DNA from: Candidatus Enterocloster excrementipullorum
Lineage (GTDB): Bacteria > Bacillota > Clostridia > Lachnospirales > Lachnospiraceae
Direction of reading: 5' to 3'
NCBI GenBank assembly: GCA_019119575.1
Contig: DWWT01000059.1
Span: 27,612 to 91,611, forward strand
Length of the DNA stretch: 64,000 nt
Each line of letters starts with the position of its first letter. Positions within the stretch are counted from its first letter, which is position 1. Of the stretch, positions 15,737-23,343 are shown one piece after another. Position numbers and translations under genes: made by a program. The notes below the pieces were generated by a model. It did not search any database and had not been told where the DNA came from. It was given only the letters and a program-made list of their open reading frames with translations.

Positions 15737-17660
15737 GATTGCGCTTAACGCTTCGGTTCTGCTTTCGCCCATAACGTATCTGACGGGATTGGTGGAGACC
15801 GCGCTTATCGCCCTCCTTTTCCTGGTCTTCGGAGGAAGCACGGCCAGAGCCTCCAAGCGGATGCTGAAGGGAAAGGCCAAGCGGATTGAGGGTGCCCTGG
15901 AGAATTCCCGCTTTATGAATGATAAGGAGAAAAATGAGCTCTTCCCCCACAAGCTCTTTACCAAGCTGAAGGAGGAAAAGAAGGACGGAATCCCCATGTA
16001 CGCGGTGTACAGCCACAAAAAGAAGGAGCTGGACATCAACCTTTCCGCTCCGGCCCACGGCCTGATCATCGGCGCCACCGGAAGCGGCAAGACCACCACC
16101 TTTATCAATCCTGTGATTCAGATCCTGGGCCATACCAGCGCAGGGTCCTCCATGATCTGTACAGACCCCAAGGGGGAGCTGTTTCAGCTTCACTCGAAGT
16201 TTTTAAAGGAGCATGGATACAACGTGATGGTGCTGGACCTCAGAGATCCCTACAGCTCCTTCCGATGGAATCCCCTGGGGGATATCTATGACCGCTATCA
16301 GCTCTACCTGAAAACCGGGGATGAGATCTACGAGCGCACGGATGCCGTAAATCCGGAGGAGCTGGAGCTTGTAAACTCCCAGGAGGACTACGGGGAGGTC
16401 TGGTATGAGTATGAGGGAAGGGCCTACGCCTCCCGGCGGGATCTGATCAACAAGATCCGCATTGAAAAGCAGAAGATCTACGATGAGCTCTATGAGGACC
16501 TGAATGACCTGATCAGCGTCATCTGTCCGGTGGAGTCCAAGGACGATCCGGTGTGGGAGAAGGGCGCACGGTCCATCATCATGGCCACCTGCCTGGCCAT
16601 GCTGGAGGACAGCGAGAATCCGGAGCTGGAGATGACCAGGGACAAATTCTGCTTCTATAATATCAACAAGGCCATCAGCAATTCAGAAAATGAATTTGCA
16701 GCCTTAAAGGATTACTTTAAGGGCAGATCGAAGCTCTCCAAGGCAGTGGGCCTGTCCCGCCAGGTGCTCTCAGCGGCGGATCAGACCTTGTCGAGCTATA
16801 TGTCCATTGCCTTTGACAAGCTCTCCATGTTCAACGACGAGGGACTCTGCGCTCTTACATCCGCTACGGATATCGAACCGGAGCGCTTTGCCTCGGAGCC
16901 CACGGCTCTGTTCTTAAAGATACCGGATGAGAAGGACACCCGGCATGCCCTGGCAGCCGTGTTTATTCTCTGCATTTATAAGGCGCTGATCAAGGTGGCG
17001 TCTGCCCGGGAGGATCTGTCCCTTCCGCGAAATGTATATTTCCTTCTGGATGAGTTCGGAAATATGCCCAAGATAGACAAATTTGACAAGATGATTACGG
17101 TAGGACGAAGCAGGAAGATCTGGTTCCACATGGTGGTGCAGTCCTATGCCCAGCTAAACAATGTATACGGGGATACAGTGGCGGATATTGTGAAGAGCAA
17201 CTGCGGCATCAAGATGTTCATCGGCTCCAACGATATCGCCACCTGCGAGGAATTCTCAAAGCTCTGCGGCAATATGTCCGTGGCCACCACCAGCGTATCC
17301 GCTTCCACGCACGACACCACAGGACAGGTAAATTATACCAGCCAGATTCAGGACCGGCCGCTGATTTACCCCTCCGAGCTGATGAAGCTGAACAACAAAA
17401 AGGATACGGGAAATGCCATTATTGTGACCTTTGGAAATTACCCGCTGAAGACAAAGTTTACGCCAAGCTATAAATGCCCTCTCTATGAGATGGGAACCAT
17501 GGATCTGACGGAGGTGCGCAGCAACGCGTTCTTTGGGGACGATGTGTTCTACGATCTGGAGGAGAGAAATTATCTGGTGCTTGAAAGCGCGGAGGATGAG
17601 GATGCCCAGGCACTTGGCGGCCCCATGGGACCCGAGGGATCCATGGCGGCTCAGGGCTGA
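15612..17660 (+). CDS. virD4: T4SS coupling protein, VirD4/TraG family ATPase
   Basis: A 682-residue type IV coupling protein that recruits substrates to the secretion channel and hydrolyses ATP. Two N-terminal membrane helices (about residues 4-28 and 42-70) precede the ATPase. Walker A is GATGSGKTTTFINP near residue 154, CTDPKGELFQ follows, and Walker B is FLLDEFGNMP near residue 478. The remaining motifs include RKIWFHMVVQSYAQL and NCGIKMFIGSND. An ATG at 15612 with GAGGAGA at seven bases is chosen over the ATG at 15594. An acidic insertion of about 60 residues lies near residues 230-300. No relaxase gene accompanies it, so the substrate is more likely protein than DNA. Confidence 0.92.
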   Translation: MDWIKKAGFYALGALASILILGIMTGMAISGVTEMLAGNGFRIALNASVLLSPITYLTGLVETALIALLFLVFGGSTARASKRMLKGKAKRIEGALENSRFMNDKEKNELFPHKLFTKLKEEKKDGIPMYAVYSHKKKELDINLSAPAHGLIIGATGSGKTTTFINPVIQILGHTSAGSSMICTDPKGELFQLHSKFLKEHGYNVMVLDLRDPYSSFRWNPLGDIYDRYQLYLKTGDEIYERTDAVNPEELELVNSQEDYGEVWYEYEGRAYASRRDLINKIRIEKQKIYDELYEDLNDLISVICPVESKDDPVWEKGARSIIMATCLAMLEDSENPELEMTRDKFCFYNINKAISNSENEFAALKDYFKGRSKLSKAVGLSRQVLSAADQTLSSYMSIAFDKLSMFNDEGLCALTSATDIEPERFASEPTALFLKIPDEKDTRHALAAVFILCIYKALIKVASAREDLSLPRNVYFLLDEFGNMPKIDKFDKMITVGRSRKIWFHMVVQSYAQLNNVYGDTVADIVKSNCGIKMFIGSNDIATCEEFSKLCGNMSVATTSVSASTHDTTGQVNYTSQIQDRPLIYPSELMKLNNKKDTGNAIIVTFGNYPLKTKFTPSYKCPLYEMGTMDLTEVRSNAFFGDDVFYDLEERNYLVLESAEDEDAQALGGPMGPEGSMAAQG

Positions 17661-17691
17661 TAGAAATATGGGGCGGAACGAGGAGGATAAA

Positions 17692-19395
17692 ATGAAGCGC
17701 ACGATATGGATGAAACGAGCGGTGGTCTGCCTTATCAGCGGCCTGATTCTGGCGGCTGCGGCGGGCGGTACCGCCTTTGGCGAGGAGGAGACCTCCACGT
17801 ATGACCGGATTGTAAATTCGCGCAGCGGCGTCACCTCCCGAGTGGTCAGCCAGAGAAGCAGGACTGACGACGAGGATGAGGAGGATGATGAGACCGGGAG
17901 AACCTACCGGGAGGAGGACCGCAAGACAGGTCCCGGCGCGGCCGCAGAGGTGGAGATCATAGACGACAGCGGCAGCGCGGGACCCAGTGTGGAGGATGTG
18001 AGCCTCTCAGAGGAGTACCATGAGGACTTCGGTGTCTATGAGGAGGCACTGGGGGATCGTTATTTTCTCTATTCCAATGTGGAAAACGGGGGGGTCACGG
18101 ATAAGCCGGTGACAGTGGAGATCCCTGCAGATCTCAGCTATGTGATGACAAAGGACGGGGTGGAGATCCCCTATACAAGCGGTCAGGCGGTCGGGGGCAG
18201 AGGCTCCTACATGCTGACGCTGACTGGCGTAAACGACGATTCCCTTCCTTTTTCAGAGCAGACCATCTACCGCGCGGTCTTCCGGTTCCGGATTCAGGAG
18301 AAGCTTCCGCAGGCGGCAGAGGAGGCGGACGAGGGAGCGGAGGCCTTTGCCAACCGGATAAGCCAAGGCCTTCTCACAGAGGAGACGGAGGAGGAAAGCC
18401 AGCCGGAGGAAACAGAGGCACTTCAGGTTCAGCCGGAAGAGACCCAGACCGAGGAATCCCTTGGTGAGGTCTTCAATGAAGACGGCAGCCTGAACGAGGA
18501 GGCACTGAACCAGAGCATCGAGGAGGCGCTGGGCGTGAATGAGTCCCGGGCGGACGAGGAGCACTACAGCGAGGTGACCGGACTCTCCTCCTACTATGAC
18601 ACATCATCCGGCTATTTTAAAAATGAGCTTTTGACCGGAGCATCCTTCTACACCAATGTGGCCAATGGAATGGTGACCAACAATCCGGTTACGCTCCAGA
18701 CCAGCGATCCGATCACGTTTACCGTGCTTCGGGACGGCGAGCCCATGGAATATGAGCCGGGGCAGAGCTTTGAGGAGCACGGAAGCTATATGATTTATCC
18801 CTCCCAGGAGACTGCCGTGTACCTGGGAGAGTACGGAACCAGCGGGCGTCCGGTGTTCCATTTCCGCATCGTGACCCACCCGATCAACGACATGGGTATT
18901 TTCAACGCGCCCCAGGGCTTTGTGATTTCCGGCGTGTCCAGGGACGGACAGGAGGTTCAGGAGGGAATTTCTGAGAACCGGCGGTTCTGCTATCTGGAAG
19001 AGGACGGTACATACATCATTCTTCTCAGGGACGAGGAGGACGCTGTGGGTGAGCTGCGGACATCCATCGAGAAGGACAGCCTCCAGCCGCGCTTCCGCCT
19101 GGCGGTCGACGGCGAGACAGCAAGCTTCCTCTACCAGTCCGACGACATAGCCTACTGCCATCTGTACCGGAATGGGGAGCTTTTGGATGACAGCGGCATC
19201 CCTGCTCAGGTGACGGGAAGCGGGGATTACCGCCTGGAGGCCTACGACGCGGCTGGGAATATGGGCTACGCGGAATTTACGGTGGAGTACCATTTCAACA
19301 TGGGAGCAATTTTGGCGATCGTCCTTGTGATCCTGCTGATTGCGGCTGTGGCTGTATTTGTACGCAGAGTGAGAAGTCAGATTAAGGTGCGTTAA
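17692..19395 (+). CDS. membrane-anchored surface protein, large paralogue
   Basis: A 567-residue protein with a signal peptide (residues about 1-35), a long acidic low-complexity stretch, beta-rich domains and one C-terminal helix (LAIVLVILLIAAVAVFVRR), so most of it should face outwards. AGGAGG precedes the ATG at 17692; the open frame upstream runs into virD4. A domain of type 'snvenGgvTdkPVtveipadl' occurs twice (near residues 125 and 315), each with FYTNVANG-like openings and a repeated 'GSYM' motif, separated by a Glu-rich linker. The C-terminal half (INDMGIFNAPQGFVISGV onward) is homologous to the end of the protein at 27288-28523. It may be a scaffold or adhesin of the T4SS. Confidence 0.75.
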   Translation: MKRTIWMKRAVVCLISGLILAAAAGGTAFGEEETSTYDRIVNSRSGVTSRVVSQRSRTDDEDEEDDETGRTYREEDRKTGPGAAAEVEIIDDSGSAGPSVEDVSLSEEYHEDFGVYEEALGDRYFLYSNVENGGVTDKPVTVEIPADLSYVMTKDGVEIPYTSGQAVGGRGSYMLTLTGVNDDSLPFSEQTIYRAVFRFRIQEKLPQAAEEADEGAEAFANRISQGLLTEETEEESQPEETEALQVQPEETQTEESLGEVFNEDGSLNEEALNQSIEEALGVNESRADEEHYSEVTGLSSYYDTSSGYFKNELLTGASFYTNVANGMVTNNPVTLQTSDPITFTVLRDGEPMEYEPGQSFEEHGSYMIYPSQETAVYLGEYGTSGRPVFHFRIVTHPINDMGIFNAPQGFVISGVSRDGQEVQEGISENRRFCYLEEDGTYIILLRDEEDAVGELRTSIEKDSLQPRFRLAVDGETASFLYQSDDIAYCHLYRNGELLDDSGIPAQVTGSGDYRLEAYDAAGNMGYAEFTVEYHFNMGAILAIVLVILLIAAVAVFVRRVRSQIKVR

Positions 19396-19429
19396 AGAGG
19401 ATGGATTCCCTGCCTTGTGGGAGGACAGA

Positions 19430-20671
19430 ATGGAGTTTGTTGGTTTAAGTTTTACATCACTTCTGCAGGATATACTCGGAGCTGTATTTGACTCAGTTCT
19501 GGCCCCGGTCATCCGTGACGTGGCAAATGTCCTGATCAATGCAACAGGGGCGCTGATCAACGAGATCCTGTCGAATTTCCTGCTGCAGATATGGGTGATC
19601 TTTTTAAAGCTGATCTATTTCCTGGAGTGCATCTTCAATGTGTTTTCAGGCATCAGCCCGGTGCACGTGCAGAACTTGAGCGAAAATATCACGCTGCTGG
19701 AATATTTTTTCCGGATAGAGCCGGTGCAGAAGGCCTTTTTGGTCATCACGGCCGTGGCGGTTGTTCTCAGCTTTTTGACCACCCTGATAGCGGTCATGCG
19801 CTCCATGTCGGATATGACGTTTGAAAATAAGTCGCCGATCAGCTCCGTGCTCCGGCAGGCGGCGAAGGCTGCGGTGAGCTTTATGCTGATCCCCATCACC
19901 TGCCTGTTTATGCTGCAGATGGTGACGCAGATTACCGTGGTGATCAACAGCTCCATGGTGGACCAGAGCGCCAGCACCAGTATGAGCGACGTCCTCTTTA
20001 TCTCGGCGGCCGGCCAGGGAGCAAAGAGCGACAGCATCCGGGAGGAGTACTCCGCAGGACAGAAATACGAGGATGTGGAAGCCGTAAAGGAAGACTTTAA
20101 TATTGAGCAATTTGATTACATACTGGCCTATGCCAGCTCCATTCTGGTGGCGATTTTAATGCTGTGTTCCATTCTGCAGTTTATCCAGAGGATTATCATG
20201 ATTCTTCTGCTGTATATGGTGAGCCCGTTTTTTGTGGCATATATGCCATTGGACGACGGAGGAAAATTCAGGGAGTGGAGGGAGATGTTCGTGGCTCAGA
20301 TGGTGTCGGCCTTTGGACCGATTATTGCCATGAAGCTCTATTTCCTTCTGGTTCCCACACTGGTCAGCGGGCAGATAGACTACAATGTCAATACCTATAC
20401 GGAGATGTGCATCAATTTATTTATCGTGATCGGAGGCGCCTTTGCGGTCTATAAGAGCCGCCTGCTTCTGGTTTCCGTGATGAATCCCATGGCGGCCGGA
20501 TCTATGGCGGAGAGCGGGATCATTGGATCCTTTATCAGCGGCAAGGTGATGGGCGGCATTCAGAGCAAGCTTGCGGGAGGCGGGAGCAGCCAGCCGCAGC
20601 AGCCCAGGAGAGCCGGCAAAAGCGGCAGCAGCCAATATCAGACCAAAAGCCAGGCATATACGGGAAAGTAG
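19430..20671 (+). CDS. VirB6/TrbL-like channel protein
   Basis: A 413-residue polytopic membrane protein with about seven hydrophobic helices and a short polar tail (GGGSSQPQQPRRAGKSGSSQ). The arrangement of helices, a central loop with AGQKYEDVEAVKEDFN, and the YMVSPFFVAYMPLDDGGKFREWREMFVAQMVSAFG segment (helix-loop-helix near residues 260-295) are shared with the next gene and are characteristic of VirB6/TrbL-like proteins of Gram-positive T4SS. These proteins form the inner-membrane channel. The ATG at 19430 follows GGGAGG by five bases; a TTG at 19415 could add five residues. It is 34 bases after the surface-protein gene. Confidence 0.85.
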   Translation: MEFVGLSFTSLLQDILGAVFDSVLAPVIRDVANVLINATGALINEILSNFLLQIWVIFLKLIYFLECIFNVFSGISPVHVQNLSENITLLEYFFRIEPVQKAFLVITAVAVVLSFLTTLIAVMRSMSDMTFENKSPISSVLRQAAKAAVSFMLIPITCLFMLQMVTQITVVINSSMVDQSASTSMSDVLFISAAGQGAKSDSIREEYSAGQKYEDVEAVKEDFNIEQFDYILAYASSILVAILMLCSILQFIQRIIMILLLYMVSPFFVAYMPLDDGGKFREWREMFVAQMVSAFGPIIAMKLYFLLVPTLVSGQIDYNVNTYTEMCINLFIVIGGAFAVYKSRLLLVSVMNPMAAGSMAESGIIGSFISGKVMGGIQSKLAGGGSSQPQQPRRAGKSGSSQYQTKSQAYTGK

Positions 20672-20682
20672 GTGGGAAATAG

Positions 20683-23343
20683 ATGGAAATTGTATATTTG
20701 GGACTTCTTTCAACAATTTTTAATGCCATTTTCGACGCCATCCTTTCGCCGGTATTTAAGTTTCTCTCTTCCCTTTTGGAGACTGTTCTGGGGTGGCTGT
20801 TTGACAACATTCTGGGCCCCCTTTTGGAAAGCGTGCTGTGGCCGATTATCGAGAGCACCCTGGATCTGATCTTTGAGATTTTTGCCAAGATTTTTTATTC
20901 CATATTGGTATCTCTGCTGCAGATTGTGGATGCTATGCAGAACGCCTTCAATATATTTGCAGGGATTCAGAGCGTTACCTACAGAAGTTATGAGCTTCCT
21001 CTCATAGAGATGCTGTTCCGCGTGGATACGATACAGTGGGCGGTACTGATTATTACCATCCTTGGATTCTGCCTGACCTTTGTGTTTGCTGTTTTGGCCA
21101 CGGCTCGGTCGATGATGGAGCTGGACAGCGACAACCCGCGTCCCGTGTCCAAGGTGCTGCGGGCGACCTTTCAGGCGATGCTCCGCTTTGCTCTGATTCC
21201 CATCTGCTGCCTTTTCCTGATTACCATGTCAGGGCGGGTTCTGGAGGGAGTCAACATGGCTCTGGGAGGAGGAGAGTCCACGTTTTCGCGGATGATTTTT
21301 GTGGTAGCCTCCCTGGACGCCTCCAAAAGTGCGGAATTCAATATCAGCGGGACCGCTAAAGACGGTGATACCCCGGTGACGCCGTCCACGAGCATTGGAA
21401 TCAATGACAGCTACCGGCGGCCGTTTTACACAGGGGAAAAGAGCTATGCCAATCTGGACCAGGTGGAGAGCAGCTTTAATTTTGCACGCTTTGACTATCT
21501 GGTTGGATATGGGGCCAGCCTGTTCATGCTGATCATAATGGCGATCTGTCTGGTGAATTTTATCTGCCGGATCTTTGAGGTCCTGCTGCTGTTCATCGCC
21601 TCCCCCCTCTTTGTCTCCGCCATGCCTCTGGACGACGGGGAGAAATTCAAGGCGTGGCAGGATATGTTTGTTGCAAAGGTATTCAGCGGCTTCGGAAGCG
21701 TGATTGCCATGGAGATCTATATGCTTCTCTGCCCGGTGGTGATGGGCGGAGGGATCTCCTTTGTGCAGAGCAGCACGCCGGAGGCTGACTATCTGATCCG
21801 CCTGATCTTTCTTTTGGGCGGAGCCTGGGCAGTAATCAAGGCCGGCCCCACCATCACACAGCTTCTCAATTACCAGGCTGGAGCAGCGGAGCATGAGGCC
21901 GCGAATTCTGTGACCTCCGGCATCCATGATGCGGTCAGGCTCACGGGCCAGCTGGGGAGCAGAGTGGCAGGGGGCATTGCCGGCGGCATAGGAAAATACC
22001 GCATGGAGCGGAGAAACGCGCGCGAGGCCTCGGACAATCGAATTGCGGAGACACTGAATAGAGGCTCGAGAGCGGGAGGCATGTCCCCGAAGAGCAAGCC
22101 GCTAATTGGGAACAAACCCGGGGCGGGAGGAATTGGCGCCGGAGGCAAAAAGCCCGGGGCCGGCGGAAGCGGCGCCGGAGGCAGGAAGCCTGGGGCGGGC
22201 GGAAGCGGCGCCGGAGCAAGGTCCCAATTTAAACCAGGAATCAAGCCGGCCGGTGCTCCAAAATCAAGCGTATCCCTGGCAAGCCAGCGGGCAAAGGCTG
22301 CATCGCCCGGTATCAAGGGAGCAAAGGCAGGCTCTGGGGTCTCAAGGGCCGCCCTGCTGGGAACCCTCGGCAGCAAGGGACGCATTACATTGAACCGGAC
22401 CAAGGGCGGCACCCGCTATCTGGGAGCCAATTTTGGAAAGGCCCTCACCTTTGGCCGGGATGCCAACAACAATTTCCACGCCCGTGTTTTAGGCGTGGGA
22501 TACCGGGAAGGCGCAAACGGTGCGGCGGACAAGATTTCTCTTCCCTTTGTGCGGCTGAAACGGGGAGATGACGGCGGCTTCCATGTCTCCAAGGTGAAGA
22601 TCGGAAGCGCCCTGCGGTTTAAGCGGGCGGAGACGGTCACGCAAAATCCGGACGGCACAGTCAGCCGCCAGTTCGGCAGCATGTACTGCAGCGATCTGAA
22701 GCTGGGTGCTTCTCTCCTTAAGAGACGGTTTGACCAGGATACGGGCAGGGTGGAGACGCTTCAGAAGGGCTTTGATTATTATGGAAAGAATCAGGACGGC
22801 GAGTATGTGAGAACGAAGCGGGAGGGCTTCGGCTTCCGCGCGGAATATGAGCGCACGGAATCCGGGGAATACCGGAAGACCCATGTGGACACCTGGACGA
22901 CATCCAGCGCGCTGAGCTATGATGACGAGGGACGGAGACGAGTGGATTCCACGGTGACCTACGGCGCGTTCGCGCAGGAGGAGGACGGCGCCTTCCACCC
23001 GGAGCGGCATACCGTGTACCAGGCATACCGGCCGGAGGAAGGTCAGACAATCGATGTGAGCAGCGGCAGCGGACCGCAGACCCCGCCGCCCGCACCCAGC
23101 AGCGAGCCGCAGACCCCGCCGCCGGCACCCAGCAGCGGGCCGCAGACCCCGCCGCCGGCACCCAGCAGCGAGCCGCAGACCCCGCCGCCCGCTCCCAGCA
23201 GATCGCCGGAACCGGCCCGGGAGAGAGGACAGGAGCAGCCTCCGGCCCGGCAGGATCAAGCTGAGCAGCATCCGGCAGAGGAAAGCGGGACAGAGGAAAG
23301 GCCGCGGGGGAGCGAATCCCACGGAGAAGGAGAAGATAGATGA
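20683..23343 (+). CDS. VirB6/TrbL-like channel protein with long C-terminal extension
   Basis: An 886-residue paralogue of the preceding protein. The first 430 or so residues carry about seven helices and the shared motif SPLFVSAMPLDDGEKFKAWQ. After it comes a cytoplasmic or extracellular extension: a Gly/Ala/Lys-rich repeat (about residues 477-513), a beta-rich domain of about 200 residues with FGRDANNNFHARVLGVGYR, and a Pro-rich tail of four PQTPPPAPSS units. The stop overlaps the virB4 start (ATGA), so translation is coupled. The extended form resembles VirB6 proteins whose large C-terminal domain contacts substrates or surface parts. The role of the extension is unknown. Confidence 0.85.
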   Translation: MEIVYLGLLSTIFNAIFDAILSPVFKFLSSLLETVLGWLFDNILGPLLESVLWPIIESTLDLIFEIFAKIFYSILVSLLQIVDAMQNAFNIFAGIQSVTYRSYELPLIEMLFRVDTIQWAVLIITILGFCLTFVFAVLATARSMMELDSDNPRPVSKVLRATFQAMLRFALIPICCLFLITMSGRVLEGVNMALGGGESTFSRMIFVVASLDASKSAEFNISGTAKDGDTPVTPSTSIGINDSYRRPFYTGEKSYANLDQVESSFNFARFDYLVGYGASLFMLIIMAICLVNFICRIFEVLLLFIASPLFVSAMPLDDGEKFKAWQDMFVAKVFSGFGSVIAMEIYMLLCPVVMGGGISFVQSSTPEADYLIRLIFLLGGAWAVIKAGPTITQLLNYQAGAAEHEAANSVTSGIHDAVRLTGQLGSRVAGGIAGGIGKYRMERRNAREASDNRIAETLNRGSRAGGMSPKSKPLIGNKPGAGGIGAGGKKPGAGGSGAGGRKPGAGGSGAGARSQFKPGIKPAGAPKSSVSLASQRAKAASPGIKGAKAGSGVSRAALLGTLGSKGRITLNRTKGGTRYLGANFGKALTFGRDANNNFHARVLGVGYREGANGAADKISLPFVRLKRGDDGGFHVSKVKIGSALRFKRAETVTQNPDGTVSRQFGSMYCSDLKLGASLLKRRFDQDTGRVETLQKGFDYYGKNQDGEYVRTKREGFGFRAEYERTESGEYRKTHVDTWTTSSALSYDDEGRRRVDSTVTYGAFAQEEDGAFHPERHTVYQAYRPEEGQTIDVSSGSGPQTPPPAPSSEPQTPPPAPSSGPQTPPPAPSSEPQTPPPAPSRSPEPARERGQEQPPARQDQAEQHPAEESGTEERPRGSESHGEGEDR
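22111..22221 (+). repeat. in-gene Gly/Ala repeat array
   Basis: Three imperfect 36-base units encode KPGAGGSGAGGR-type repeats inside the extended VirB6-like protein. Such units can change copy number by slippage. Confidence 0.75.
23069..23205 (+). repeat. in-gene proline-rich 36-bp repeat array
   Basis: Four nearly identical 36-base units encode (G/E)PQTPPPAPSS at the C-terminal end of the extended VirB6-like protein. They are likely a flexible or wall-spanning linker and a site of strain variation. Confidence 0.8.

Noticed and set aside
22111..23205. CRISPR-like repeats
   Set aside because: Both arrays are in frame inside a coding sequence and have no spacer diversity.
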